64,000 bases of DNA, taken from Micrococcales bacterium. GTDB lineage: Bacteria > Actinomycetota > Actinomycetes > Actinomycetales > Microbacteriaceae. The stretch is from contig CANGEU010000002.1 in NCBI GenBank assembly GCA_947452985.1, positions 52,087 to 116,086 on the forward strand. Reading direction: 5' to 3'. The position numbers were made by a program, and so were the translations under genes. Positions within the stretch are counted from its first letter, which is position 1. Each line of letters begins with the position of its first letter. This document shows positions 21,540 through 32,133 of the stretch, one piece after another. Below the pieces are notes generated by a model. The model worked only from the letters and a program-made list of their open reading frames with translations, was not told the origin of the DNA and did not search any database.

Positions 21540-22693
21540 GTTCAGACCAACTAGTAATCGAGGCTGACGGCGGTTCCCGAGGCAACCCAGGACCATCCGG
21601 TTCGGGTGCTGTGGTCATTGATGGTGAAACCGGCAAGGTAATCACCGAGATCTCAACCTATGGGGGAGTTGCCACAAACAATGTCGCAGAGTACCGTGCA
21701 GTAATTGCTGGGCTGAATGAAGCCTTTCGCCACAATCCAAATGCTCAGGTAACGGTTCGAATGGACAGCAAACTCGTGGTCGAGCAGATGTCCGGAAATT
21801 GGAAAATCAAGCACCCGGATATGCAAGTTCTGGGGATCGAAGTTCAAAAGTTGGTTGCCGGAAAGAATGTCACCTGGGTTTGGATTCCTCGCGAACAAAA
21901 CTCACGGGCCGATGCCTTGGCAAATGAAGCGATGGACAACGAGGTCGATGTGATTCGACACCTTTCAAATGACGAAGTTCCATCGAGTAAGTCCATTGAA
22001 TTCAATCCCATGAACCCCAGCTCGATTAGAGCTCCGGGCGATGTTACTGAACCACTTACCACCGTCGTCTTGGTTCGTCATGGACGAACTGCTCTTACCG
22101 AGGCTCACAAAATCTCCGGGGGAACTGGCGATGACCCAAATCTTTCTAAACTCGGTCATGAGGACGCGGCAGCGGTGGCAAAACTTATCGCTGGTTTTGG
22201 AACTGAAAGCGCTTTTGGTCATCTGCCTAAACCAACCGCGGTTATTGCTTCACCAATGCAACGTACTCGTGAGACCGCGGCGCATATCGCGTCGGCGTTA
22301 GGAGTCAGTGTTGAAACCGAAGAGCTCCTACGTGAAATCTCATTTGGTGACTGGGATGGTCACACCAATGAGGAAGTTGCCAAACTTTGGCCAGAAGTGT
22401 TCTCAACTTGGCGTGGATCCTGGACCGAATCACCACCAAATGGTGAATCGCTAGAAGTTTTCGACGCACGTATCCGAGAAGCACGCAGTCTAATCCTTGA
22501 AAAATACCGCGGCCAAACGGTGGTGGTTGTGGCTCACGTGATGCCAATCCGAGGGTTCATCACGTTAACTATGGATGGCGGTCCCGCAGGCTACTGGCGA
22601 CCGCAGGTTGCTCCCTGTTCGCTAAGTGTGATTAGGCACTGGGGTGAAGATTTCGCCGAACTCGTAACAGCCAATTTCACTGCACACCTGTAA
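21536..22693 (+). CDS. bifunctional RNase H / histidine (acid) phosphatase
   Basis: EADGGSRGNPGPSGSG RNase HI-like domain plus VVLVRHGRTALTEAHKISGG phosphatase domain; ATG overlaps previous stop, so start set at 21536. Confidence 0.92.
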   Translation: MSSDQLVIEADGGSRGNPGPSGSGAVVIDGETGKVITEISTYGGVATNNVAEYRAVIAGLNEAFRHNPNAQVTVRMDSKLVVEQMSGNWKIKHPDMQVLGIEVQKLVAGKNVTWVWIPREQNSRADALANEAMDNEVDVIRHLSNDEVPSSKSIEFNPMNPSSIRAPGDVTEPLTTVVLVRHGRTALTEAHKISGGTGDDPNLSKLGHEDAAAVAKLIAGFGTESAFGHLPKPTAVIASPMQRTRETAAHIASALGVSVETEELLREISFGDWDGHTNEEVAKLWPEVFSTWRGSWTESPPNGESLEVFDARIREARSLILEKYRGQTVVVVAHVMPIRGFITLTMDGGPAGYWRPQVAPCSLSVIRHWGEDFAELVTANFTAHL

Positions 22694-22706
22694 CAGGTAG
22701 TCTTTA

Positions 22707-23053
22707 AGGCGGATGGGCTGGCTAGGCGATCGCGTTAGCAATAACGAGGAACGTCCGGGCTCCACAGAGTGAAGTGGTGGGTAACACCCACTCGAGGCAA
22801 CTCGCAAGACAGTGCCACAGAAAACAGACCGCCGTGCAAACGGTAAGGGTGAAACGGTGGTGTAAGAGACCACCAGCGACGCAGGTGACTGAGTCGGCTA
22901 GGTAAACCTCACTTGGAGCAAGGTCAGACAGAAAGTGTTTGAGAGCTACTCGCTCGAGCTTTCGGGTAGACCGCTAGAGGTTGTCGGTAACGGCAATCGT
23001 AGATAGATGATCGTCCTAGACAAAACCCGGCGTATCGGTCAGCCCATCCACTA
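22707..23053 (+). ncRNA. rnpB: RNase P RNA (bacterial type A)
   Basis: P1 helix GGATGGGCTG (22711-22720) / CAGCCCATCC (23040-23049); conserved GAGGAACGTCCGGGCTCC, ACAGAAAACAGACCGCC, GGTAAGGGTGAAA. Confidence 0.95.
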
Positions 23054-23806
23054 CTTTGAGGACTTTAGCCCAATCATCGCTGCACCAATGATTCCCGCGC
23101 TGTTTCTAAGTTTGGCTGGAACAATCTTGGTGTTCAGTTTCAAAAGCGGGAGAAAATCTTCGTGCTCTTTGGAAACCCCGCCACCAACGATAAACAGGTC
23201 GGGGCTGAATAGGCTTTCCAACTTCGAATAATAAGTTTGTAGACGTGTGGCCCACTGTTCCCAGCTGAGTTCTTCGCGCTCCTTAGCAGAGAATGCTGCT
23301 TTCGATTCATAGTCGACACCGTCGATTTCGATGTGTCCCAGTTCAGTATTAGGCACTAGCTTTCCATCGACGAATAGGGCGCTACCAATTCCAGTTCCGA
23401 GGGTCGTCATCATGACCACGCCCTTTACCTTTTTGCCAACCCCAAATTTCATTTCTGCGACGCCGGCGGCATCTGCATCATTGATGAGGTGAACCGGCTT
23501 GCCAATCACCTGGGTAAATAACTTGTCGGCGTCGAGGTTGATCCACTCTTCAGAAACGTTGGCCGCGGACTTCGTGACGCCATGTTGGACCACAGCTGGG
23601 AAACAGATACCAATGGAATCGACTTCCCCCTTAGGGTCTAGGACCGAAATAAGTTCGCGAACAACCTCGGCGATGTCATCTGGGCGACCACCAGGAGGAG
23701 TTTCTACCCTTAGGCGTTCGCCAACCAGTTCACCGTTTTTGACGTCAACTAGGGAGCCCTTGATTCCGGTGCCACCGATGTCGATTCCGATTGCTACTTT
23801 TGCCAT
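23051..23806 (-). CDS. ppgK: polyphosphate glucokinase (ROK family); start at MAKVAIGIDIGGTGIK
   Basis: GIDIGGTGIKGSLVD, TLGTGIGSALFVDG, LGHIEIDG, FIVGGGVSKE. Confidence 0.9.
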   Translation of the reverse strand: MAKVAIGIDIGGTGIKGSLVDVKNGELVGERLRVETPPGGRPDDIAEVVRELISVLDPKGEVDSIGICFPAVVQHGVTKSAANVSEEWINLDADKLFTQVIGKPVHLINDADAAGVAEMKFGVGKKVKGVVMMTTLGTGIGSALFVDGKLVPNTELGHIEIDGVDYESKAAFSAKEREELSWEQWATRLQTYYSKLESLFSPDLFIVGGGVSKEHEDFLPLLKLNTKIVPAKLRNSAGIIGAAMIGLKSSK

Positions 23807-23819
23807 TAATTTTCTTTCA

Positions 23820-24686
23820 TTACGGAAGGGTGAGAATGTCGTAACCGGTTTCGGTAACGGCGATGGTGTGTTCAAACTGGGCGGTAATACTTCGATCTTT
23901 GGTGACTACGGTCCAACCATCTGACCACATGTCCCATTGATACGTGCCCAATGTCAGCATGGGTTCAATGGTGAAAACCATTCCGACTTCGATTTCGGTC
24001 GCGTAATTTGGGGCACTGTCGTAGTGCGGAATAATCAGACCAGAATGAAAAGCTTCACCAACACCGTGTCCAGTGAAGTCGCGGACAACTCCATAGTTAA
24101 AGCGCTTGGCATAGTTTTCGATTGCCAACCCAATGGTGTTTACTTGCCGACCGGGAGCCACAGTCATCAGGCCTCGGTTGAGTGCTTCTCGAGTACGCTC
24201 AACCAGGTTGTGAACTTCCTCGCTCACAGTACCCACCTCGATGGTGTGATTTAGGTCGCCGTGGAATCCGTCTAAGTAAGCCGTGATATCAATATTTACG
24301 ATGTCACCGTCTTCCAGAACGGTGTCATCTGGAATTCCGTGACAAATGACTTCGTTGATTGAAGAGCAGATGGATTTCGGATAGCCCCGGTATCCGAGAG
24401 TTGATGGATAAGCGCCGTGGTCTATCACGAAATCGTGCGCCAAACGGTCCAAGTGGTCGGTGGTCAACCCAGGTCTAATTTCACTGCGCAACATCTCAAT
24501 TGCGCTGGCCGCTATTTTTCCCGCAGCTCGAATTTTCTCAATCTGCTCGGGGGTCTTCACATCGCTCCCAGTGAATTTTGCTGGAGCGGGCTTGCCAACA
24601 TATTCGGGACGAACAATTTGGTGTGGAACCGGCAAGCGGGGTGAGATGGTGCCCGGGATTAGGTGACCGGCATTATCCTTGGGCAT
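23820..24686 (-). CDS. map: type I methionine aminopeptidase
   Basis: NEVICHGIPDD, DGDIVNIDITAYLDGFHGDLNHT, GHGVGEAFHSG. Confidence 0.96.
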   Translation of the reverse strand: MPKDNAGHLIPGTISPRLPVPHQIVRPEYVGKPAPAKFTGSDVKTPEQIEKIRAAGKIAASAIEMLRSEIRPGLTTDHLDRLAHDFVIDHGAYPSTLGYRGYPKSICSSINEVICHGIPDDTVLEDGDIVNIDITAYLDGFHGDLNHTIEVGTVSEEVHNLVERTREALNRGLMTVAPGRQVNTIGLAIENYAKRFNYGVVRDFTGHGVGEAFHSGLIIPHYDSAPNYATEIEVGMVFTIEPMLTLGTYQWDMWSDGWTVVTKDRSITAQFEHTIAVTETGYDILTLP

Positions 24687-24709
24687 AGTTTCAATTTTAG
24701 GAGCACCCT

Positions 24710-24906
24710 TGAACAATCAGCCGTTGGACTCAGCAGGCATTCCAGAAGAGTTCTGGTTTAACCTCAAAACCAAACAGGTAGAGTTCGGGAAACTTAGCGC
24801 CGCGCCTTACCGAGTTGGACCATTTACTTCTGCCGCTGAAGCCGCTAAGGCTTTGGAAACATTAGCTTCGCGCTCGAAAACGTGGGCGGAAGAAGAGGAG
24901 GACTAG
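24710..24906 (+). CDS. small conserved actinobacterial SPOR-like protein
   Basis: [38 protein letters not shown]...WAEEEED; probable TTG start at 24710. Confidence 0.75.
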
Positions 24907-25718
24907 GAATCGAATTCGTGGTCTTTTGATGGAAAGGACCCGTTTTGAACTTCACTCACGTAATCGCTGGTCGCTTTTTCTAGCACTTCTGCCAACTGAG
25001 CATACTGCTTTACGAATTTCGCAGTCTTTCCTGTGTGTAGTCCGGCAAAGTCTTGCCAAACCAAAATCTGGCCGTCGGTGGCCGCACCGGCTCCGATGCC
25101 AATTGTTGGAATGCTCAGTTGCTCAGTGACTTCGGCAGCGAGTTCGGCTGGGACCATCTCGAGTACCACGGCAAAAGCGCCGGCCGCTTCAACGGCCTTT
25201 GCATCTGCCAGGAGGGCTTCTGCACCTTCGCCGCGACCCTGCACCTTGAAGCCGCCTAATGTGTTCACGCTCTGCGGAGTAAAGCCGATGTGTGCCATTA
25301 CCGGGATACCCGCTTCAACCAGCGCACGAATTTGCCCCACGCTTCGAACCCCGCCTTCAAGCTTGACCGCTGCTGCATTGGTCTGCTTCATGACTCGAAT
25401 TGAGTTCGCCAAAGCGTCGGCGGTGCTGGTTTCGTAGCTGCCAAATGGAAGATCGACAACTACTAGGGCTCGCTTGGCCGCACCCGCAACCGCACGACCA
25501 AAAGGGATCATCTCGTCCAATGTAATTGGCAACGTGGAATCAAAACCGAGGACGGTGTTGGCGGCCGAATCACCGACCAAAAGCACATCGATACCTGCGC
25601 GATCGAAGATGCTTGCCGTCATCGAATCGTAAGAAGTTAGGCAAGTGATCTTTCTTCCCTGCTCTTTGAATTCCAACAGGGTAGATGTGCGAACAATTTT
25701 AGGGGAGTGTGAACTCAC
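24903..25718 (-). CDS. panB: 3-methyl-2-oxobutanoate hydroxymethyltransferase
   Basis: [61 protein letters not shown]. Confidence 0.96.
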   Translation of the reverse strand: MSSHSPKIVRTSTLLEFKEQGRKITCLTSYDSMTASIFDRAGIDVLLVGDSAANTVLGFDSTLPITLDEMIPFGRAVAGAAKRALVVVDLPFGSYETSTADALANSIRVMKQTNAAAVKLEGGVRSVGQIRALVEAGIPVMAHIGFTPQSVNTLGGFKVQGRGEGAEALLADAKAVEAAGAFAVVLEMVPAELAAEVTEQLSIPTIGIGAGAATDGQILVWQDFAGLHTGKTAKFVKQYAQLAEVLEKATSDYVSEVQNGSFPSKDHEFDS

Positions 25719-26110
25719 TAGTTACGCTTCCAAGCGTCAACTTCAATCTCAACCAACATTTCTGGGTTGATGAACTGAATCCCTGCAAGCATGGTCGCTG
25801 CTGGTCGAATCTCGCCGAAAATTTTGCCATGTGCTTCGCCGACTCGGTCCATGTCTGCAGCATCGGCAAGGTAAACGCGGGTGCGAACCACATCAGCCAG
25901 GGTGTAACCAACCTGTGCGAGGGCTCCAGCAATCACGGTCTCTAACGCGACCAAGGTCTGGCCGTAGGCATCGCCCTTGTGCTGAAGTTCACCATCGACA
26001 GTTGCTGTGCTGCCTGAAACGTGAACGTAGTCTCCGGCAACCACGGCACGGGAATAACCGATTTTGCCTTCCCAAGGTCCACCCGAAGAAATTAGACGAT
26101 CTGCTGCCAT
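25718..26110 (-). CDS. RidA family protein
   Basis: [48 protein letters not shown]. Confidence 0.9.
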   Translation of the reverse strand: MAADRLISSGGPWEGKIGYSRAVVAGDYVHVSGSTATVDGELQHKGDAYGQTLVALETVIAGALAQVGYTLADVVRTRVYLADAADMDRVGEAHGKIFGEIRPAATMLAGIQFINPEMLVEIEVDAWKRN

Positions 26111-26113
26111 TAT

Positions 26114-27760
26114 TTATCCTTTGTATTTGTTGGTAATCGGAAGTCTGCGGTCGCGACCAAAGGCCATTCCGGTGATTTTGGGGCCGATAGCTCCTTGGCG
26201 TCGTTTCCATTCTGCCCTGTCAACCAGCGACACAATTCTGTTCACAATTTCAGAATCAAATCCAGAGGCAATGATTTCATTTACTCCACGACGCTTTTCA
26301 ACGTAGGCGTCCAGGATTGCGTCAAGGACTTCGTATTCAGGCAACGAATCCTGATCCGTTTGATCTGGTCTTAGCTCGGCAGAGGGTGGCTTAGAAATCG
26401 AGTTCTGTGGAATCGGCGGGAGTTCACCTAACGTGTTAGCCCAAGCATTACGCCACTTAGCCAAACGCCAGACGGCCGTTTTCTCAACATCCTTGATTGG
26501 TGCGAAACCACCGACCGAATCTCCGTAAATGGTGCTGTAACCAACCGCAAGTTCGCTCTTGTTGCCGGTGGTGAGAGTGAGGTGCCCATCGTTATTACTT
26601 TGAGCCATCAGGATTACGCCTCGCATACGGGCCTGAAGATTTTCGCTAGCTATTCCGCCGAGCGTCAATTCGGTTTCGAATGCCCGAACCATGGTCTCAA
26701 TGGCAACCGTTTTGTAGTGGCAGCCCAGGTTTTGGGCCAGAATTGCTGCGTCGTCCTTTGAATGCTCCGAGGAGTATTTCGAAGGCATTGAAATCCCGTA
26801 AACATTTTCCGCTCCGATAGCATCGGCAGCGAGGGTGGCCACCACTGCAGAATCAATACCACCGCTTAAACCTAGGACGACCGACTGGAAACCATTTTTC
26901 CGAACATAGTCCCGTAAACCCAGGACCAGCGCGTTCCAAACCTGCCAGTCGTCGTCCGCTTTGGTTTGAATGTGTTCGCTAGCCAAAGTGGCATTAGTTC
27001 CATCAAAATCAATTAGAACGATGTCTTCTGCGAATTGAGCGCCGCGGGCAATCAGTTCGCCATTGGCTGTTGTAAAAATGCTGTCGCCGTCGAAAACCAG
27101 GTCGTCTTGGCCACCAACCAGGTTGACATATGAAACCGCCGTGTTTTGGGTTGCGGCTAGCTCACGCACCAGCTTTAGGCGGCGGTCGTCCTTGTCGATT
27201 TCGAAGGGCGAACCGTTTAGTACAAGGGTTAGCTGGGTTTGATGTTCACTGATACGTGCAACCGGACCACCCGACTGCCAAATGTCTTCGCAGATAGCTA
27301 AGGCAAACTTAATTCCGAAAAGTTCAAAAACACCGACATCATGGCCGGGCACAAAGTTTCGATATTCGTCGAAAACTGAATAGTTTGGCAGGTGATGTTT
27401 GCTGTAGCTAGCAATAACTTTGCCCTGGTGAAGTACGAAAGCCGCATTGTTGGCTATCGCCCAACCGGTAGGAGTAGCCGATTTCCTCGGAGCCCCGACC
27501 ACAACGGCAACATCGCCAAGTTGCGCCTTTACTAACTGCTCCGCCAATTCACTAACGGCAGCTTCAGCGGCTGAAACGAAAGATTCGCGGGTTACTAGGT
27601 CTTCGACCGGGTATCCGGTGATACACATTTCACCGAATTGCACCAAATTGGCGCCCAGTTTGGCAGCGGCCGCAGTTTGTTCCAACACCTTGGCAAGGTT
27701 GCCCGAGATGTCTCCGACAATCGGGTTACTTTGAGCCATGGCTAGGCGAATAAACGGCAT
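26114..27760 (-). CDS. nadE: glutamine-dependent NAD+ synthetase
   Basis: N-terminal nitrilase domain and synthetase P-loop VVLGLSGGIDSAVVA; TTGNKSELAVGYSTIYGDSVGGFAPIKDV. Confidence 0.95.
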   Translation of the reverse strand: MPFIRLAMAQSNPIVGDISGNLAKVLEQTAAAAKLGANLVQFGEMCITGYPVEDLVTRESFVSAAEAAVSELAEQLVKAQLGDVAVVVGAPRKSATPTGWAIANNAAFVLHQGKVIASYSKHHLPNYSVFDEYRNFVPGHDVGVFELFGIKFALAICEDIWQSGGPVARISEHQTQLTLVLNGSPFEIDKDDRRLKLVRELAATQNTAVSYVNLVGGQDDLVFDGDSIFTTANGELIARGAQFAEDIVLIDFDGTNATLASEHIQTKADDDWQVWNALVLGLRDYVRKNGFQSVVLGLSGGIDSAVVATLAADAIGAENVYGISMPSKYSSEHSKDDAAILAQNLGCHYKTVAIETMVRAFETELTLGGIASENLQARMRGVILMAQSNNDGHLTLTTGNKSELAVGYSTIYGDSVGGFAPIKDVEKTAVWRLAKWRNAWANTLGELPPIPQNSISKPPSAELRPDQTDQDSLPEYEVLDAILDAYVEKRRGVNEIIASGFDSEIVNRIVSLVDRAEWKRRQGAIGPKITGMAFGRDRRLPITNKYKG

Positions 27761-27801
27761 AAGGACTAGCCTAGTAGTAGGCAATAAGAGAGGCACTTCC
27801 A

Positions 27802-29142
27802 GTGGACAAGCAAACAGATTTCGTTCTTAGAACTATCGAGGAACGCTCGGTCAAATTTGTGCGCCTATGGTTCACAGACGTGGCCGGAACTCTGAAGTCG
27901 GTAGCTATTGCACCGGCTGAAGTTGAGGGCGCTTTTAGCGAAGGTCTAGGTTTCGACGGTAGTGCAATCGAAGGCCTGGCTCGCACCTATGAAGCCGACA
28001 TGCTGGCAATGCCGGACCCTTCAACCTTCCAAATTTTGCCTTGGCGTGGAGAAATCGATCCGACCGCCCGCATGTTCTGCGACATTCAAACCCCAGATGG
28101 CCAGCCGGCTGCTGCCGACCCTCGAAACGTTTTGCGTCGAGCACTAAGCAAAGCCAGCGACATGGGTTTTACCTTCTATATTCACCCTGAAATCGAGTTC
28201 TACCTGCTGAAGTCTTCGCAGCTCAATGAAGATGGAGAGCCGGTTCCGGTCGACAAGGCCGGCTACTTCGACAACGTTCCTGGTGGAACCGCTCACGATT
28301 TCCGTCGCCGTGCAGTTCAAATGCTTGAACAGCTAGGTATCTCGGTGGAATTCAGCCACCACGAAGGTGGTCCGGGCCAGAACGAGATCGACCTACGTTA
28401 CGCAGACGCTCTAACCATGGCCGACAACATCATGTCGTTCCGAACCGTGATCAAGGAAGTTGCAATTGAGCAGGGTGTTTACGCAACCTTCATGCCAAAG
28501 CCTTTCACCCAGCACCCAGGCTCTGGAATGCACACCCACATGTCGCTCTTTGAAGGCGACACCAATGCATTCTTCGACGCCAGTGGCCAGTACCACCTGT
28601 CTAAGACCGCGCGCCAATTCATGGCCGGTGTGCTTCGTCACGCCCCAGAAATCACTGCGGTTACCAACCAGTACGTCAACTCGTATAAGCGTCTTTGGGG
28701 TGGCGGTGAAGCTCCTTCATTCGTGTGCTGGGGTCACAACAACCGTTCGGCTCTGCTTCGCGTGCCACTTTACAAGCCTGAGAAGGGCAACAGCTCTCGC
28801 ATTGAATACCGCGCAATCGACTCGGCAGCCAACCCGTACCTTGCCTACGCGCTGATTCTTTCGGCTGGTCTGAAAGGTATTGAAGAAGGCTACGAACTTC
28901 CGGCCGAGACCGAAGACAACGTTTGGAACCTCACCGATTCGGAGCGCCGTGCAATGGGAATTCAGCCGTTGCCGCAAAGCCTTGATCACGCAATTCGCAA
29001 GCTTGAGGAATCGGAACTTGCCGCAGAAGTTCTGGGCGAGGAAGTTTTCAGTTACGTTCTGGCAAACAAGCGTCGCGAGTGGAGTGAATACCGTTCCCAG
29101 GTAACTCCATTCGAACTTCACCAAAACCTCGAAACCCTTTAG
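27802..29142 (+). CDS. glnA2: glutamine synthetase, GlnA2-like
   Basis: 446 aa; GLGFDGSAIEG, GSGMHTHMSLFEG, NNRSALLRVP. Confidence 0.93.
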   Translation: MDKQTDFVLRTIEERSVKFVRLWFTDVAGTLKSVAIAPAEVEGAFSEGLGFDGSAIEGLARTYEADMLAMPDPSTFQILPWRGEIDPTARMFCDIQTPDGQPAAADPRNVLRRALSKASDMGFTFYIHPEIEFYLLKSSQLNEDGEPVPVDKAGYFDNVPGGTAHDFRRRAVQMLEQLGISVEFSHHEGGPGQNEIDLRYADALTMADNIMSFRTVIKEVAIEQGVYATFMPKPFTQHPGSGMHTHMSLFEGDTNAFFDASGQYHLSKTARQFMAGVLRHAPEITAVTNQYVNSYKRLWGGGEAPSFVCWGHNNRSALLRVPLYKPEKGNSSRIEYRAIDSAANPYLAYALILSAGLKGIEEGYELPAETEDNVWNLTDSERRAMGIQPLPQSLDHAIRKLEESELAAEVLGEEVFSYVLANKRREWSEYRSQVTPFELHQNLETL

Positions 29143-29148
29143 TTAGTA

Positions 29149-32088
29149 ATGGCTGGCCTAGGTCTTTCTGAGCTGGCGAGGTACGGTTTTGTCGACCTCG
29201 AGGGAACCGTTCCGAAGTTAGACCAATTGGTCAAGGCAATTGGCGACTCTGGGCGTTCCGCCCTTGCCGAACTTGGACTTGCCGCCAACCCAGATCAGGC
29301 GCTAAACGCGCTTTTGGACCTTGCCGAAATTGATCGTTCAACGGTCAAGAAATTACTAAGCAAAACGGAATCTGCGGCTCGTATGGTGCGTACCTTTGGT
29401 GCGTCAAGCGCCATGGTGGACCTGACCCGCAGACGTCCTGAGTTACTGACTGTCTTTGAGCCTAAGGAATCCGCTTTACCAGGGTTGCTCGAACTTAGAA
29501 AACGGTTCGAAGTGGCACTAGGTCAAACAAAGGGCAACGTGGAAGAACGTTGGGTAGCGATTCGTCTGGTCTACCGCCGAGAACTATTGCGCCTGATTGC
29601 CTTTGACGTTACCCAGCCCGAAGCAGTTGATACTTTTTCAGTCGTTTCTCAGCAGCTTTCCGATTTAGCAACTGAAGCAATGGAGGCGGGTCTTCAGGTT
29701 GCCCGATGGGAACTAACCAACACCACTGATCACGGTAACTTCACCAGCAGTGAGGTAGCAGCCACCAAACTCGCCGTGATTGCCATGGGTAAATGCGGTG
29801 CCCGAGAGCTCAACTACATCAGCGACGTCGATGTTATCTATGTTGCAGATACTGGCAGTGTCGAACTGCAACGAGAGCGTGCCTTGGAAATTGCGACCAG
29901 ACTCGCCACCCGCATGATGCGGGCCATGGATGGCACCGCACCCGAACCAATGTTGTGGCAGGTAGACCCTAACCTTCGCCCGGAAGGAAAATCCGGGGCC
30001 TTAGTCAGAACCGTTGATTCGCACATCGCCTATTACGAACGCTGGGCTCAGAACTGGGAATTTCAGGCGCTACTCAAGGCGCGTTTTGCCGCTGGTGATG
30101 CTGAAATCGCCGAGGACTATCTGACGCGTATTCGCCCTCTCGTATGGTCAGCGACTGCCCGTGAAGGATTCGTTGAAGCTGCTCAAAAAATGCGTGAGCG
30201 CGTTATGGAGCACATTCCTGAGAACGAGGTGAACCGCCAAATCAAATTGGGTCCCGGTGGTCTTCGAGACATTGAGTTCACGGTGCAATTGCTTCAGCTA
30301 GTTCATGGTCGAACCGACGAAACTGTTCGGGTTTCCGACACGATTAGTGCGATTTCAAGTCTCGCAAACGGCAGTTACATGAGTCGATCCGATGCTGAAG
30401 TATTTTTCAACCACTACAAGTTCCTGCGAACTATTGAACACCGAATTCAGTTTTCACAAATGCGTCGAACGCACCTGATGCCGGAGGTCGAAAGTCAGGT
30501 TCGCGGAATTTCCCGCGGACTAAATGTTCGATGGAACAGTGAGCAACTTCTAACTAAGTGGAATGAAGTGAAACTCGAGGTTCGTTCACTTCATCAGAAA
30601 GTGTTCTACCGACCGCTTTTGAGTGCAGTAGCGAAACTTGGCGATGGGGCAGGACTTTCCAGCGAGCAAATTCTCGATCGCCTTCGAGCAATCGGTTTTG
30701 ATGACCCAAAGTCGGCCTCCGCCCACATTGAGGCGTTGACTAGCGGTTTATCCAGGCGTGCATCCATCCAAAAACAACTACTGCCAGTGCTTCTGGAGTG
30801 GTTTGCCAAGGGAAGCGACCCAGACTCGGGGTTATTAGCCTTCAGGCGCCTTTCTGAGGACCTAGGGGAGTCGCCTTGGTATTTGCGCATGCTACGCGAT
30901 TCCAGTGGCGCTGCGGAGCGCATGACCCAGGTTCTCTCTACTAGCAAGCTAGCGACTGGGCTATTTGAACGTCATCCTGAGGCTGCAGCTTGGTTTGAAG
31001 ACCCAGCCGACCTAAAGGCACTTTCTTTGGCCGAACTTCAACAAGAAATGAATTCAATCGTTGACCGCCACGATGAGATCGAAAAAGCTGCTAACAGTAT
31101 TCGCGGTATTCGTAGGAGAGAAACTCTGAGACTTGCCATGGGGGCCGTTCTCGGGGAACTAACCATCGATGAGATTTCACAAGGACTGAGCGACATCACC
31201 GAAAGCTATTTGCTCGCGCTGAAATCTCTGACGGACAATGACGCAATCGACCTCGGGATTATTGCCATGGGTCGATTTGGAGGAGCGGAACTAGGTTTTG
31301 GTTCAGATGCCGATCTGATGTTCGTTTATCGTGCACTTGAATCCGTCGACGCCCAGAAAATTGCGGAACGACAAATCTCTGAACTGCGACGACTTGCCGC
31401 TGATCCGGTTCTTGAATTCGAATTCGACATCGATTTGAGACCGGAAGGAAAGAACGGACCGATAGCGAGGTCGCTAGAGTCGTACGCCGCCTACTACGAA
31501 AAATGGGCTAACACCTGGGAAGCCCAAGCATTACTTCGGGCACGTGTGATTGCCGGAAGCGACGAATTGGTTAAAGCGTTCACTGAACTTATAGACCAAT
31601 ACCGTTATCCGCAGGAAGTGGCCCAGAGCGCCATTCTTGAAATTCGGCGAATCAAGGCGCGTGTTGAAACTGAACGTCTTCCACAAGGAGCCGACCCAAA
31701 GCGACATCTCAAACTTGGGCGAGGCTCGCTTAGCGATGTTGAGTGGCTGGTGCAGTTGATGCAGCTGTCAAACGGTGCGAAGCATCCGACGATTAGAACC
31801 CCCAAAACTTTGGAAGCGCTTGAAGCATGCGTTTCTGAGGGTCTGATTGAAAGACATGATGCAACAGTCTTGGAAGAGGCATGGAAGTTGGCATCTCGGG
31901 TTAGATCAGCGGTCGTTCTTTGGGGAACGAGACGAAGTGATGTTCTGACCACTGACCGGAAACAACTGGACGGTATGGCCAGAATCCTCGAGTACCCGAG
32001 AGATTCGGCTTCGGCGTTGGAGCAGGATTACCTCGCCTTCACAAGGCGGTCACGAATGGTTTTCGAACGGCTCTTCTACGGAGCATAA
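29149..32088 (+). CDS. glnE: bifunctional glutamine synthetase adenylyltransferase/deadenylase
   Basis: 979 aa; two nucleotidyltransferase domains (NYISDVDVIYV; GFGSDADLMFVY) with DPNLRPEGKSGALVRT / DIDLRPEGKNGPIARS. Confidence 0.96.
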   Translation: MAGLGLSELARYGFVDLEGTVPKLDQLVKAIGDSGRSALAELGLAANPDQALNALLDLAEIDRSTVKKLLSKTESAARMVRTFGASSAMVDLTRRRPELLTVFEPKESALPGLLELRKRFEVALGQTKGNVEERWVAIRLVYRRELLRLIAFDVTQPEAVDTFSVVSQQLSDLATEAMEAGLQVARWELTNTTDHGNFTSSEVAATKLAVIAMGKCGARELNYISDVDVIYVADTGSVELQRERALEIATRLATRMMRAMDGTAPEPMLWQVDPNLRPEGKSGALVRTVDSHIAYYERWAQNWEFQALLKARFAAGDAEIAEDYLTRIRPLVWSATAREGFVEAAQKMRERVMEHIPENEVNRQIKLGPGGLRDIEFTVQLLQLVHGRTDETVRVSDTISAISSLANGSYMSRSDAEVFFNHYKFLRTIEHRIQFSQMRRTHLMPEVESQVRGISRGLNVRWNSEQLLTKWNEVKLEVRSLHQKVFYRPLLSAVAKLGDGAGLSSEQILDRLRAIGFDDPKSASAHIEALTSGLSRRASIQKQLLPVLLEWFAKGSDPDSGLLAFRRLSEDLGESPWYLRMLRDSSGAAERMTQVLSTSKLATGLFERHPEAAAWFEDPADLKALSLAELQQEMNSIVDRHDEIEKAANSIRGIRRRETLRLAMGAVLGELTIDEISQGLSDITESYLLALKSLTDNDAIDLGIIAMGRFGGAELGFGSDADLMFVYRALESVDAQKIAERQISELRRLAADPVLEFEFDIDLRPEGKNGPIARSLESYAAYYEKWANTWEAQALLRARVIAGSDELVKAFTELIDQYRYPQEVAQSAILEIRRIKARVETERLPQGADPKRHLKLGRGSLSDVEWLVQLMQLSNGAKHPTIRTPKTLEALEACVSEGLIERHDATVLEEAWKLASRVRSAVVLWGTRRSDVLTTDRKQLDGMARILEYPRDSASALEQDYLAFTRRSRMVFERLFYGA

Positions 32089-32090
32089 GA

Positions 32091-32122
32091 AAAAGCCCTC
32101 AGGATTTCTCCCGAGGGCTTTT
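32091..32122. terminator. bidirectional terminator between convergent glnE and glnA1
   Basis: AAAAGCCCTC...GAGGGCTTTT. Confidence 0.9.
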
Positions 32123-32133
32123 CACTTACTTGA

